DNA from: Campylobacter ornithocola | Lineage (GTDB): Bacteria > Campylobacterota > Campylobacteria > Campylobacterales > Campylobacteraceae | NCBI RefSeq assembly: GCF_013201605.1 | Contig: NZ_CP053848.1 | Coordinates: 1,054,001 to 1,118,000 of the forward strand | DNA length: 64,000 nucleotides | Reading direction: 5' to 3' | Shown: positions 1 through 8,965 of the stretch, piece by piece | Layout: each line of letters begins with the position of its first letter | Numbering within the stretch: the first letter of the stretch is position 1 | Translations under genes and position numbers: made by a program | The notes under the pieces: model-generated | Databases searched by the model: none | The model's input: the letters and a program-made list of their open reading frames with translations, nothing else | What the model was told of the DNA's origin: nothing

Positions 1-659
1 AAAATTTTAAAATACTCATATGCCTTATCAAGTTTTGAGGTTTTAAAAATCTTATAAAGTTCATTATTAATACGTTCTTTAGATAAATCACTTATATCCA
101 TAGTTTGCATTAATTTTAAACTTTCTTTTGCAATCATTAAGTCAAATCTACACGCAAAAGAAATTCCACGAAGTACCCTTAAACTATCTTCAACAAAACT
201 TTTATCATCAATGTGTCTTATAATCTTTGCTTGTAAATCTTGCAAACCATTAAAAAAATCTAAAAATTTAAAATCAAAAATATTTACCATCAATGCATTA
301 ATAGTAAAATCTCTTCTTTTAGCTCCTTCTTGCTCATTATTACAAACTTTAACTTCAAAACCCCTATGTCCTATAGAAATTTTGTTTTCATATCGTGCTA
401 GAGCTAAATCAAATTTTTTGTATTTATATACATAAAAACTTTTTCCTACTCCATTTGCTCCAAGTTTTTGCATAAGTTCATCAAAAAGTCTAGGGTTAAT
501 GTCATAAATTTCTATATCATAATCATCACTAGATAAATCTAAAAAAGAATTTCTTACACAACCACCAACTAAATAAGCCCTTTGTGTATAAGGCTTAAGT
601 ATATTCTTGATACTTAAAAAATCATAATCATTTTTTAAGTCTATCTTCAATCTTTGCAA
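1..659 (-). CDS. cca: CCA tRNA nucleotidyltransferase / poly(A) polymerase family protein (3' end beyond window)
   Basis: Adds or repairs the 3' CCA end of tRNAs. The minus-strand reading frame is open from the window edge up to about 659 and carries the family landmarks in order: YLVGGCVRN (nucleotide-binding GG-VR), DYDIEIYD (metal-binding acidic motif), RRDFTINAL and a DSLRVLRGISFACRF block. No ATG lies in frame near the start; a stop codon lies just upstream of a TTG at 659, so TTG at 659 (or a second TTG at 650) must be used, giving an overlap of about 32 bp with the upstream coiled-coil gene. The gene runs off the left edge, so the C-terminus is not seen. Family assignment is firm; distinguishing a CCA-adding enzyme from a poly(A) polymerase rests on the absence of any other candidate. 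Confidence 0.87.
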   Translation of the reverse strand, partial: MQRLKIDLKNDYDFLSIKNILKPYTQRAYLVGGCVRNSFLDLSSDDYDIEIYDINPRLFDELMQKLGANGVGKSFYVYKYKKFDLALARYENKISIGHRGFEVKVCNNEQEGAKRRDFTINALMVNIFDFKFLDFFNGLQDLQAKIIRHIDDKSFVEDSLRVLRGISFACRFDLMIAKESLKLMQTMDISDLSKERINNELYKIFKTSKLDKAYEYFKI

Positions 660-1059
660 GCAAAAACTCTAAAAAAGTAATAGTCATATCTAATCTTTTT
701 TCTGTATGTTCATCTTTAGTATTTTTCAGACCTTCAAATAAAACCAAAATACGCTCTCTAAGATTTTTTAAGAAAAATTCTTCGTTATTAACAATACTTT
801 CTTCTTTTTCTTCTAAAGCTTCAACTTTAATAGCGACATTTTGTTTATCATTTTTAACTTTTACTTCTAAATCATCTAATTCTTGGATTAATTCTTGCGC
901 AACCTTACTGATTTCTTCTTTAATTTTTTTATCTTGAGTGTTTTTTTCTTGAGTAATCTCCTCTACCATAGGAGCAAATTCATCATTTTTATTTTTTTTA
1001 TTGTCTAATTCTGAATTAACTTCACTAATAGCCATCTTTGCCAAATCTTCTATATTCAT
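628..1059 (-). CDS. hypothetical acidic/lysine-rich coiled-coil protein
   Basis: A 143-residue hypothetical protein that I do not recognise. It is very rich in E, K, D and N, has no signal peptide or membrane segment, and heptad-like spacing in the middle (TQDKKIKEEISKVAQELIQE) and in the C-terminal half suggests a coiled coil. I chose ATG at 1059, whose ATGA overlaps the stop of the upstream gene; an in-frame GTG at 1074 would add five residues and sits directly on an AAGG, so it remains possible. It lies between a TPR-like gene and cca in a tight three-gene run, which suggests co-transcription but does not reveal function. Confidence 0.7.
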   Translation of the reverse strand: MNIEDLAKMAISEVNSELDNKKNKNDEFAPMVEEITQEKNTQDKKIKEEISKVAQELIQELDDLEVKVKNDKQNVAIKVEALEEKEESIVNNEEFFLKNLRERILVLFEGLKNTKDEHTEKRLDMTITFLEFLLAKIEDRLKK

Positions 1060-1301
1060 AGCTTTATCAACCACCTTTTAAATTCATTAATTTCTTCTTC
1101 ACTTTTCATATTAACAAAAAAATCAAGCATATCATAATTTAAATCTTCATGATTAGAACGTAAACCACTCAAGCGCCTTATAGCATCAATAGCGTTTTTG
1201 TTTTGTGGATCTTGTTTTAATATATTTTTATAAATTTCCAAAGCTTCATCTTTTAAGCCTTGTGCTTCATAAATAGAAGCCTCTGTTACTGTATATCGCA
1301 T
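1056..1301 (-). CDS. small TPR-like protein
   Basis: An 81-residue soluble protein. Residues about 8-40 (EASIYEAQGLKDEALEIYKN followed by ILKQDPQN) match one tetratricopeptide repeat, a helix pair normally used in protein-protein binding. The second half is acidic and without a recognisable domain. ATG at 1301 is preferred; an in-frame TTG at 1307 is the alternative. The gene opens a run with the coiled-coil gene and cca, and a -10-like TAGAAT lies just upstream. Function unknown; pairing with the next gene may indicate a small complex (inference). Confidence 0.68.
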   Translation of the reverse strand: MRYTVTEASIYEAQGLKDEALEIYKNILKQDPQNKNAIDAIRRLSGLRSNHEDLNYDMLDFFVNMKSEEEINEFKRWLIKL

Positions 1302-1330
1302 TTTCAACTCACAAAAATTAAAATATTAAA

Positions 1331-1336
1331 ATTCTA
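1331..1336 (-). promoter_or_regulatory. putative sigma-70 -10 box for the TPR/coiled-coil/cca run
   Basis: TAGAAT on the minus strand about 30 bp before the TPR gene start, preceded by a T-rich stretch ending in TG, which is the usual Campylobacter vegetative promoter style. No separate -35 is expected in this genus. Confidence 0.4.
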
Positions 1337-1365
1337 ACAAAAAAGACTTTAATTTATTTTAATTT

Positions 1366-2538
1366 TTACTTAATCACAGGAGCTTTATAAGCTAAAAATA
1401 CAAAAATATTAAGTATTATAGCTACTATAATAAGCATGATAAAACCTGAAGTAAAACTTCTAAAATTATCATGAAGCATACCTACAATCCAAGGTGCTTG
1501 AGCTGCTATTAAATATCCTATACCTTGCGACATAGCAGAAAGTTTTGCTGCTATAAGAGAATTTGAACTTTTTATAGCAATAAATAATAAAGATATGGTA
1601 AAAACCCCACTAGAAGCAAAGCCCAAAAAAATAGCTGTTAAAAACAACACTAATTTTACATCACAAAGAAATACCAAAATAAAACTTAAGACATATAAAA
1701 AACCCAACAGCACGATAACAAAACTCTTAGCGTGTGTTCTAAGTTTTCCTAAAGCAATAGGTAGTAAAAATGCTACAGGCATACCTATAACTTGAGATAA
1801 TAATAAAATATTAGAACCAAAGTCAATCCCAAAACCTTTTTCGCTTATCATCACACTAAGCCAAGCAAAAAGACTATAAGATAAAAAACTTTGTAATCCC
1901 ATTACAATGGTAACTTTCCAAGCTGTTAAATTTAAAAAAAGATTTATTCTATTGATATTTTTCTTTTTAGGGCGTAACAATCTTTTATTTTTCAAATGCG
2001 GAAAATAAAAAACTAAAGCAGTCAAAGCTAAAATCACCCAAAAAAACATAGCTTGAGGTACTTCAAAAATTTTAAGTAAAGGAAGTGACAAAGCCACGCC
2101 AGCAATAGAAGATAAACCTATGACCGATCCATATAAGCCCATTATTTTATAAGTATTTTTAGCAAATTTTTCTTTTACAAATGAAGGCAATAAAACATTA
2201 GCTATTGCAATACCTGCTCCAATTAAAAAAACACCAGAAAATAAACCTATATTTCCTCCATAACTTCTAATAAATTCTCCAAAAACAATTAAAATTAAAG
2301 CAAAAAACAAAGCTTTGATTTGTGAAAAATACGCTACAAAAAAAGATATAAGCCCAAAGGCTATTAAAGGTAAAGTTGTTAACATACCCGCTAAGGCTGA
2401 ATTTATTTTATAATATTCTTGGATATATTCTATCATAGGACCTATGGAAGTTATAGGTGCTCTTAAATTTAAAGCAAGGGCAATTACGACTAAAATATTA
2501 ATCCAAAAGAATTTTTTGTATGAAATTTGTATATGCAT
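1366..2538 (-). CDS. MFS transporter, CynX/NimT-type
   Basis: A 390-residue inner-membrane permease of the major facilitator superfamily with about 12 predicted membrane segments. The N-terminus with LNLRAPITSIGPMIEYIQ followed by a helix starting LAGMLTTLPLIAFG is characteristic of the cyanate/nitroimidazole permease branch (CynX, YeaN, NimT). The substrate cannot be read from the sequence; no cyanase or amidohydrolase gene lies nearby. It starts 2 bp after the stop of the small membrane protein gene at the end of the nap operon and runs the same way, so it may be read through from nap, though the gene is not otherwise connected with nitrate reduction. Confidence 0.8.
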   Translation of the reverse strand: MHIQISYKKFFWINILVVIALALNLRAPITSIGPMIEYIQEYYKINSALAGMLTTLPLIAFGLISFFVAYFSQIKALFFALILIVFGEFIRSYGGNIGLFSGVFLIGAGIAIANVLLPSFVKEKFAKNTYKIMGLYGSVIGLSSIAGVALSLPLLKIFEVPQAMFFWVILALTALVFYFPHLKNKRLLRPKKKNINRINLFLNLTAWKVTIVMGLQSFLSYSLFAWLSVMISEKGFGIDFGSNILLLSQVIGMPVAFLLPIALGKLRTHAKSFVIVLLGFLYVLSFILVFLCDVKLVLFLTAIFLGFASSGVFTISLLFIAIKSSNSLIAAKLSAMSQGIGYLIAAQAPWIVGMLHDNFRSFTSGFIMLIIVAIILNIFVFLAYKAPVIK

Positions 2539-2540
2539 AA

Positions 2541-2735
2541 TTATTTTTGATTTAAAATGCTTTCAAGGTATTTTTGTTTGTCTTGATTGGTGTTTTTTTG
2601 CTCTATTTGTTTTTGATTTTTAATTGTTTCGTTTTCTTTAGAAAAATAAAAATAATCAATAATAAAAATAGAAGATATAACTACAATCAAAGGAATTAGA
2701 AAAACCATTTTAATACTTTTTAAAAATACTACCAT
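2541..2735 (-). CDS. small single-span membrane protein at the end of the nap operon
   Basis: A 64-residue protein with one membrane helix (about residues 10-30, MVFLIPLIVVISSIFIIDYF) followed by a charged, Q/K/N-rich tail. The equivalent small hydrophobic protein follows napD in C. jejuni, so the position is conserved. ATG at 2735 overlaps napD by 26 bp; an ATG at 2708, directly after the napD stop, would remove nine residues and still keep the whole membrane span. Function unknown. Its operon position suggests a role at the membrane connected with periplasmic nitrate reductase, but nothing in the sequence proves this. Confidence 0.65.
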   Translation of the reverse strand: MVVFLKSIKMVFLIPLIVVISSIFIIDYFYFSKENETIKNQKQIEQKNTNQDKQKYLESILNQK

Positions 2736-3045
2736 AGTATTCTAAATTGTCTTTTTTTAAATTCTCATCAAAAACTTTTGCTTCAAAGTTTGCTTTTAGT
2801 ATTTTTTCTCTTTCTTCATCTAAATCCTGATAAGAAAAAACCATATTAATACTCACTACCCCATCAAGTTGTTCTAATTGTTTATATGCTTTTAACTCAT
2901 CATCTAAATTTTCACTTTCTATTACTACTATAATTTTTTCATCCTGAGCTAATTCCACACTACAACAAGGTGTTTGTTGAATTTGCTTTTTAAGTTTTTC
3001 TAATTTTTCTTCTTTAGTTAAAATCAACACACTAGAAAGATTCAT
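2710..3045 (-). CDS. napD: NapD, chaperone for NapA maturation
   Basis: A 111-residue cytoplasmic protein of the NapD family, which binds the Tat signal peptide of NapA and holds back export until the molybdenum cofactor is in place. It opens with the typical strand MNLSSVLILTKEE and has the ferredoxin-like pattern with IIVVIES and LDGVVSINMVFSYQD seen in the family. A GGAG lies 7 bp before ATG 3045. It overlaps the end of napL by 14 bp. The C-terminal 30 residues are lysine-rich and lie outside the conserved fold. Confidence 0.85.
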   Translation of the reverse strand: MNLSSVLILTKEEKLEKLKKQIQQTPCCSVELAQDEKIIVVIESENLDDELKAYKQLEQLDGVVSINMVFSYQDLDEEREKILKANFEAKVFDENLKKDNLEYYGSIFKKY

Positions 3046-3958
3046 CTATACTCCAAAATATAATTTTGTTTTCATAACCTGCACTAATAAACTCATGCTC
3101 GTTTAAAAATATAAGATATTCTAGCAAAAAATCTTTATTTTGGAATTTTTTTATTGTTTTTAAGCTTTTAGTATCTATAAGTTCTATGATATTTTTTTCA
3201 TTATCTCCAAAAACTGCTATTGAGCCATCTTTATTTAAAGCACAAGTATAAATCAAAAAATCTCTTTCTATATTTTTTTCTTGGTCATTTTGCACTATAC
3301 CTAATTTTCTATCAGTGCTACAGCTTGCAATAATTGTGTTTTTAAAATCAAGTTGATAAATATTATCCTTATGAATACTCTTATAACTTTTTATTTTTTG
3401 CCATCTTTTCACATCAAAAAGTATTATTTCGCCACTTTCAAAACCTGCCACTAATTGAGTTTTTGTTTCATTTAAAACCACATCACTTAAGCTTGAACTA
3501 GAAAAAGTAAAATTTTTTACAACACTTTTTGTTTTTAGATCAAAAAGCTCTATATTAGAACCTAGCAAGGCTAATAAAATAGTATTATCATCTAAAAACA
3601 AAGCTTTTTTCACTCCATCATTAGTTAAATCATAGCTTAAAAGTTGTTTATTTTTGTAAACATGTAATTTTTTGCTTCCAAAATCACCTTCACTTAAAAT
3701 CAAAATAGCCCCATTTAAGTAATCAATACTATAAATTCTAGGGCTAAGATTTTCTTCATAAAAATTTTTAATCTTATCTAGCTGAGTGATTTTTTGCATT
3801 TTTTTATCTTTAATGAAATATTGATTTATTTCTCCATTATCAAGCCCTATAAACAAACTATCATCAACAAGTTTTAAAGCATTTAAATTTGAATCAAGTT
3901 TAAGCTCATAGCTAAATACGTATACACTCACCAGTAAGATTAAAAATATTTTTTTCAT
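3032..3958 (-). CDS. napL: NapL, periplasmic beta-propeller-like nap accessory protein
   Basis: A 308-residue protein with a signal peptide (MKKIFLILLVSVYVFS) and, after it, repeated short beta-strand blocks with SxDxxI-like ends (for example IASCSTDRKLGI, LLALLGSNIELFDL, AGFESGEIILFDV), as in WD40-type propellers. NapL is found in nap operons of epsilonproteobacteria in this place between napB and napD; its exact role is not settled. It is separated from napB by 4 bp and overlaps napD. The assignment rests mainly on position plus the propeller-like pattern. Confidence 0.8.
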   Translation of the reverse strand: MKKIFLILLVSVYVFSYELKLDSNLNALKLVDDSLFIGLDNGEINQYFIKDKKMQKITQLDKIKNFYEENLSPRIYSIDYLNGAILILSEGDFGSKKLHVYKNKQLLSYDLTNDGVKKALFLDDNTILLALLGSNIELFDLKTKSVVKNFTFSSSSLSDVVLNETKTQLVAGFESGEIILFDVKRWQKIKSYKSIHKDNIYQLDFKNTIIASCSTDRKLGIVQNDQEKNIERDFLIYTCALNKDGSIAVFGDNEKNIIELIDTKSLKTIKKFQNKDFLLEYLIFLNEHEFISAGYENKIIFWSIDESF

Positions 3959-3962
3959 AATT

Positions 3963-4481
3963 TTATTTTACACCCTCATTTAAAACATCTAAAAGATTAG
4001 ATTTTTTCTTTGATTCCTCGCTTTTAAATTTAGCTTCAAAGCTATTTCCTACTAAAGGTTTTGCATCACTTTGTGGCACATGACATTGTGTGCAATTAAA
4101 TCTAGCATCACTTACCATATCTTTAGTTGATTTATTTTTTCTCAAATCAAAATAATGGCTACTTGGAAGTGATGTTGCAGCTAAATCTTTTGCCACTGCT
4201 TTATCATGACAACTTAAACAAATATTATTATCTTTAGTAATTGGAAGCATATCCTCTAAAGTATGCGAAATCAACGGTGGAGCATTTTCAAAGGATCTCT
4301 CAATTAAAACAGATTCACCAGCTAAAGCTTGAGAATATTTTGCATCCAATAACTCTACATTTTCACTTTCTAAGCTTGTTTTTCTTAAACCTATATCTTT
4401 TGAATCAACACTTTTAACAGCAAGCCCACAAGCACTTATTAAAACAGCTGCTGCTAAGGATAAAAAGATTTTATTTTTCAT
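3963..4481 (-). CDS. napB: NapB, dihaem cytochrome c subunit of periplasmic nitrate reductase
   Basis: Electron-transfer partner of NapA in the periplasm. The 172-residue product has two c-type haem sites, CLSCH at residues 88-92 and CTQCH at 130-134, with the distal histidine candidates around ISHTLE and SSHYFD. The N-terminal segment MKNKIFLSLAAAVLISACG contains a lipobox-like ISAC with Cys18, so the protein may be a lipoprotein rather than a soluble periplasmic protein. GGAG precedes ATG 4481, which overlaps napH by 11 bp. Length is normal for NapB. Confidence 0.92.
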   Translation of the reverse strand: MKNKIFLSLAAAVLISACGLAVKSVDSKDIGLRKTSLESENVELLDAKYSQALAGESVLIERSFENAPPLISHTLEDMLPITKDNNICLSCHDKAVAKDLAATSLPSSHYFDLRKNKSTKDMVSDARFNCTQCHVPQSDAKPLVGNSFEAKFKSEESKKKSNLLDVLNEGVK

Positions 4482-5262
4482 TTTCTCTCCTTAAATTTAT
4501 TATACTAAAACCTAAAGCATCATCACCGCAAACATCAATACATTTTCCACATCTTATACACTCACCTGATTTTACATCTTGATTTTCTTTACCTATCATC
4601 CAAAGTACTTGCTTTTCAGGACACACTCCAAGGCATTTATAACACTTAGTGCATTTTTGTAAGTTATATCTTACTTTTAGTAATGAAAAATGCGAACTTA
4701 AGGCCCAAAAAGCCCCTAAAGGACAAAAATGCGAACAAGTAAATCTTGGACTAAAAAATGTATCTATACAAAAAATAATCAAAGCTACAAAAAGCCAAGA
4801 AATACCACCAAAAATAACCCCCCTTTGGATTATTCCTATGTAAGAAAATTCCTCAAAAACAGGAAAGGAAAAAAGAAAAGAAAAAACTAAAACAAAAGCT
4901 AGAATATAATAACGCAAATTTTTATTTACATTAAAAACTCTTGCTTGATTAAAGCCTAATTTATTTCTAACAAAATAAGCAAAATCGGTAATGATATTTA
5001 CAGGACAAACCCAAGCACAAAACGCTCTTCCAGTAAAAATAGCATAAAATAAAAATACTATCAAAGCACCACTTAAAGCCACTAAATCTACTTGCAAACT
5101 TGCTAAAACAAGTTGAATAAATGCAAAAGGATCGCTTAGCGGTACAGAAGAAAATAAAACCGAAGAGCTTAAATTTCCTTTTAATATAAAATTAAATACA
5201 CCAAAAGAAAAAAAAGTTAAAATAGACAATTGCACTATTCTTCTTAAAATAAGATATTTCAT
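4471..5262 (-). CDS. napH: NapH, membrane iron-sulphur protein (quinol dehydrogenase)
   Basis: A 263-residue inner-membrane protein with four predicted helices. It has the paired cytoplasmic CxxxCP motifs (FCAWVCP and CSHFCP) typical of NapH and two C-terminal 4Fe-4S motifs (CTKCYKCLGVCPE and CIRCGKCIDVCG). NapH passes electrons from menaquinol to NapG and on to NapB/NapA. Because no napC is seen, this is the likely main electron entry for NapA. The start overlaps the napG stop by 4 bp (ATGA), indicating translational coupling. Confidence 0.93.
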   Translation of the reverse strand: MKYLILRRIVQLSILTFFSFGVFNFILKGNLSSSVLFSSVPLSDPFAFIQLVLASLQVDLVALSGALIVFLFYAIFTGRAFCAWVCPVNIITDFAYFVRNKLGFNQARVFNVNKNLRYYILAFVLVFSFLFSFPVFEEFSYIGIIQRGVIFGGISWLFVALIIFCIDTFFSPRFTCSHFCPLGAFWALSSHFSLLKVRYNLQKCTKCYKCLGVCPEKQVLWMIGKENQDVKSGECIRCGKCIDVCGDDALGFSIINLRRENEK

Positions 5263-6008
5263 AGCAATTCTCCATCATTAAGATAATCTTTAGCCTTGTT
5301 TTTATTGAAATTTTTATCTGTGTTTACATCTTGCAAACGTTTTTCATCTTTTTCATCCCAACCTTTGATGTAATTATCCCCAACTTTTCCTAAAACAAAT
5401 TCTCTAGGCAACACTCTAATAGCAGCTTTTTGTGTTATGCAGGCTTTTTCACAAATCCCACACCCTACACATACTTCATGATCTACCACAGGCAGTAAGA
5501 ATGCATGCTTTGCTGTTCTTTCATTGCGTTTTGTTTCAAGCTTTAATGCCTTATCTATTAAAGGACAAGCTCTATAACAAGCATCGCATTGAATTCCCCA
5601 ATAGGCAACACAACTTGCACTATCAATTATAGCTATACCCATTTTTGTTTTATAAATTCCATCTTTTTGCCCTAGATATTTATGATCTAGTGCATTTGTA
5701 GGACAATCTCTTATACAAGGTATATCCTCGCATAATCTACAAGGATTTTCTCTTGCTATAAAAAAAGGTGTGCCATTTTTAGCACTATTTTCTAAATTTG
5801 CTAATTTTAAAACATCATAAGGACAAGCTTTTACACAAAGTCCACATCGTATGCATTTTGATAAAAATTCTTTTTCATCATCTACTCCAGGAGGTCTTAA
5901 AAAATACTCCTGATTTGAGCTAAATGCTAAGCTTGCTAAAAATGCACTTCCGCTTCCTATACATAAAAGCTTAAAAGCAAAGGCTAAAAATTCTCTTCTA
6001 TTTTTCAT
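5259..6008 (-). CDS. napG: NapG, periplasmic ferredoxin-type protein
   Basis: A 249-residue Tat-exported protein with four 4Fe-4S clusters. The N-terminus has the twin-arginine pattern NRREFLAFAFK followed by a hydrophobic stretch. Cysteine motifs follow in order: CIRCGLCVKACP, CRLCEDIPCIRDCP, CDACYRACP and CVGCGICEKAC. It forms the periplasmic half of the NapGH quinol dehydrogenase. It starts 2 bp after napA and overlaps napH by 4 bp. Nothing is missing from the family pattern. Confidence 0.94.
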   Translation of the reverse strand: MKNRREFLAFAFKLLCIGSGSAFLASLAFSSNQEYFLRPPGVDDEKEFLSKCIRCGLCVKACPYDVLKLANLENSAKNGTPFFIARENPCRLCEDIPCIRDCPTNALDHKYLGQKDGIYKTKMGIAIIDSASCVAYWGIQCDACYRACPLIDKALKLETKRNERTAKHAFLLPVVDHEVCVGCGICEKACITQKAAIRVLPREFVLGKVGDNYIKGWDEKDEKRLQDVNTDKNFNKNKAKDYLNDGELL

Positions 6009-6010
6009 TT

Positions 6011-8785
6011 TTATGCTTTAGTAATTTTTACGGCACATTTTTTGAAATCTGTTTGATTAGACAATGGACAAGTTGCATCTAGTGTAACTTTATTAATATA
6101 TACGTTCTCATCAAACCAAGGCACATATACAAGACCTTTAGAAGGTTTGTTTCTACCACGAAAATCTACTCTAGCTTTTACTTTACCACGGCGTGACTCT
6201 ACCCATACAATATCGCCTTGATTGATTTTCATAGCTTTAGCATCATCTTCATTCATATAACAAAGTGCTTCAGGCACTGCACGGAAAAGCTCAGGAACCC
6301 TCATAGTCATAGTTCCACTATGCCAATGCTCTAAAACCCTACCAGTACATAACCAGAATGGATATTCTTTGCTTGGTCTTTCAGGTGCTTTCATAAATGG
6401 TCTAAAGAAAATTTTCACTTTGTTTTTCAAGCTATATTTTTCTTTAGTTTGTGGAGCAAGTAAATCACCTTTTGGCAATTCTTTTGCAAAATCTCCATAA
6501 AATGCAAAGTCTGAATTTGGAGCAGCTTTTTTAGCATAATAATCAAACTTAGTATTAAATCTCCATTGAGTTTCTTTACCATTTACCACAGGCCATCTTA
6601 AACCTCTTACTTTATGATAAGTATCAAAATCAGCCAAATCATGCCCATGACCTAAGCCAAATTTACGGTATTCTTCCCATAGGTACTTTTGTACAAAAAA
6701 TCCATATCCATTAAATTCTTTACCATCGCTACCTATAACATTTCTCTCATCGCCAAATACTTCAGAATTATCAAATCCTTTTGCAATATTATCTTTAGCT
6801 TTGAAAGATTTTGCTTCTTTATTAGCAAATAATACATCATACAAAGTATCATCTTCGTTATAACCCATAGCTTTAGCTTCTTCTAAAACACTTGGCAAAG
6901 TAAGTTTATCATTTACCTTAGTTTCACCCCAAACTTCTTTTAATTTAAAACGTTTTGCAAACTCCATGATTTGCCAAGTATCACTCATAGCCTCACCTAC
7001 AGGTAAAACTTGTTGCTTCCAGTGTTGAGTTCTCCTTTCAGCGTTACCATAAGCACCCCATTTTTCATAAATCATAGCACTTGGTAAAATTAAATCTGCC
7101 ACCTTAGCACTAATTCCTGGATAACAATCACTCACAACGATAAAATTATCCATTTCTCTAGCTGCTGCTATCCAGTGATTTGCATTAGCTGTATTTTGCC
7201 AAGGATTATTTACTTGCACCCAAGCAAATTTGATATTTCCATCTTCTAAATCTCTCATGATTTTTAAGTATGGAGCACCTGGTTTTGGATTAATCGTTTT
7301 TGTAGGAACTTTCCAAATTTTTTCACTAATCTCTCTGTGTTTAGGATTTGCAACTACCATATCAGCAGGTAAACGATGTGAGAAAGTCCCTACTTCTCTT
7401 GCGGTTCCACAAGCACTTGGTTGCCCTGTCAATGAAAATGCACCATTACCTGGTTTAGCTTGTTTACCAAGTAAAAAATGCACCATATAAGCTTGCTCAT
7501 TTACCCAAGTACCTCTTGTGTGCTGATTAAAGCCCATAGTCCAAAAACTTACAACTTTTCTATTTTTTTCTATATAAAGATTGGCTAATTCTTGAAGTTT
7601 TTTCTTAAATTCTTCTACACTCTCATCTTTATTACCCTTAGCAACTTTAGCAACATAATCAAGCGTATAAGGCTCTAAAGCTTTTTTGAATTCTTCAAAA
7701 GAAATTTCCCAATGTGCATCAGGAGTATTTTGGTGTTTCATTTCAAATTTATCGCCTGCTTTTACACCCAAATAAGCCAAAGATACTGCTTCTTCTTCAT
7801 CTACAATAATAGCATTTTGTTTTGCTACAGTATCTTTTTCACTTGCTTTAAATTTAGGATGGTTTGGATTATTTCTCATTCCATAACCAATATCAGCATA
7901 ACCTGTTGTAAAAATACAATGTTTTTCAATAAATTCTTTATCCATAGCTTCAGGATGATTATAAACAATCTCTCTAGCGATATAATTCCAAATAGCTAAA
8001 TCAGTATTTGGCTTGAAAATGATTTCAGTATCTGCTATATGAGAAGTTCTATTAGAAAAAGTAGATAAATTTACGATTTTAACTTTATCTAAATTACTTA
8101 ATTTTCTATCACTTACCCTTGACCATAAAATCGGATGCATTTCTGCCATATTTGCACCCCAAGTAATAATAGTATCAGTAAGCTCTATATCATCATAACA
8201 ACCAGAAGGCTCATCAACCCCAAAAGTTTGCATAAAACCAACAACAGCACTAGCCATACAATGACGTGCATTTGGGTCTATATTATTTGATCTAAAACCA
8301 GCTTTTACTAATTTTGCAGCAGCATATCCTTCTTGTATAGTATATTGACCACTTGCAAAAATTCCAATTCCCTCAGCACCTTTTTCTTTATAGGCTTTTT
8401 TGAATTGTTTTTCCATTTCATCAAAAGCTCTTTGCCAAGAAACTTGTTGGAATTTTCCTTTTTTATCAAACTCACCTTTTGCATTTACACGAAGTAAAGG
8501 TGTTACTAAGCGATCTTCTCCATACATAATTTTTGCATTAAAATAACCTTTAATACAATTTAACCCACGATTTACTGGAGCTGCTGGGTCTCCTTTTACA
8601 GCAACAATTTTACCATCTAAACTTGCAACTAAAATTCCACAGCCTGTACCACAAAATCTACAAACAGCTTTATCCCAACGCCATTTATTCTCAGTATTTG
8701 CAAGCACACTACTTGGAACACTAAGACCTGCAACACCACAAGCACTAGCAATAGCGGTATTTTTAATGAAGTCCCTTCTGTTCAT
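6011..8785 (-). CDS. napA: NapA, catalytic subunit of periplasmic nitrate reductase
   Basis: Reduces nitrate to nitrite at a Mo-bis-MGD centre in the periplasm. The 924-residue product has a Tat signal ([15 protein letters not shown], cleavage near residue 30), the 4Fe-4S ligands Cys42, Cys45, Cys49 and Cys77, and the molybdenum-ligand cysteine in RHCMASAV (Cys176). The C-terminal beta-barrel region has [13 protein letters not shown] and the [12 protein letters not shown] end typical of NapA. A GAGGGA lies before ATG 8785. It heads the operon napA-G-H-B-L-D, the order known from Campylobacter, with no napC or napF. Confidence 0.97.
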   Translation of the reverse strand: MNRRDFIKNTAIASACGVAGLSVPSSVLANTENKWRWDKAVCRFCGTGCGILVASLDGKIVAVKGDPAAPVNRGLNCIKGYFNAKIMYGEDRLVTPLLRVNAKGEFDKKGKFQQVSWQRAFDEMEKQFKKAYKEKGAEGIGIFASGQYTIQEGYAAAKLVKAGFRSNNIDPNARHCMASAVVGFMQTFGVDEPSGCYDDIELTDTIITWGANMAEMHPILWSRVSDRKLSNLDKVKIVNLSTFSNRTSHIADTEIIFKPNTDLAIWNYIAREIVYNHPEAMDKEFIEKHCIFTTGYADIGYGMRNNPNHPKFKASEKDTVAKQNAIIVDEEEAVSLAYLGVKAGDKFEMKHQNTPDAHWEISFEEFKKALEPYTLDYVAKVAKGNKDESVEEFKKKLQELANLYIEKNRKVVSFWTMGFNQHTRGTWVNEQAYMVHFLLGKQAKPGNGAFSLTGQPSACGTAREVGTFSHRLPADMVVANPKHREISEKIWKVPTKTINPKPGAPYLKIMRDLEDGNIKFAWVQVNNPWQNTANANHWIAAAREMDNFIVVSDCYPGISAKVADLILPSAMIYEKWGAYGNAERRTQHWKQQVLPVGEAMSDTWQIMEFAKRFKLKEVWGETKVNDKLTLPSVLEEAKAMGYNEDDTLYDVLFANKEAKSFKAKDNIAKGFDNSEVFGDERNVIGSDGKEFNGYGFFVQKYLWEEYRKFGLGHGHDLADFDTYHKVRGLRWPVVNGKETQWRFNTKFDYYAKKAAPNSDFAFYGDFAKELPKGDLLAPQTKEKYSLKNKVKIFFRPFMKAPERPSKEYPFWLCTGRVLEHWHSGTMTMRVPELFRAVPEALCYMNEDDAKAMKINQGDIVWVESRRGKVKARVDFRGRNKPSKGLVYVPWFDENVYINKVTLDATCPLSNQTDFKKCAVKITKA

Positions 8786-8862
8786 TATATCCCTCGTTAT
8801 TGTTTATTTATGTATATAAAGAATACATGAATATAATATTACTATGATTAGTTTAAATTTAC

Positions 8863-8868
8863 ATTATA
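8863..8868 (-). promoter_or_regulatory. putative -10 box of the nap operon
   Basis: TATAAT on the minus strand about 78 bp before napA, preceded by a T-rich stretch. The leader between it and the ATG is long enough for regulatory sites, but I could not identify a specific operator. Other AT-rich candidates exist closer to the gene. Confidence 0.35.
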
Positions 8869-8939
8869 ATAAAGAATATTTTATAAGTATTTATAAATAG
8901 GATTTTTTTAGTATTTTTTTAATATTTTTTGCATATTAT

Positions 8940-8965
8940 AAAACGCTAGTTAATTCTAGCGTTTT
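8940..8965 (-). terminator. terminator of flgG2-flgG
   Basis: Perfect 10-bp inverted repeat AAAACGCTAG / CTAGCGTTTT with a 6-base loop. On the minus strand it starts within the flgG stop codon region and is followed by TTTTATAAT, a short U-run, so it fits an intrinsic terminator for the flagellar genes. Confidence 0.75.

Noticed and set aside
7712..7999. 95-codon open frame antisense to napA
   Set aside because: Shadow of napA; isoleucine/cysteine-rich random-looking product and no ribosome site.
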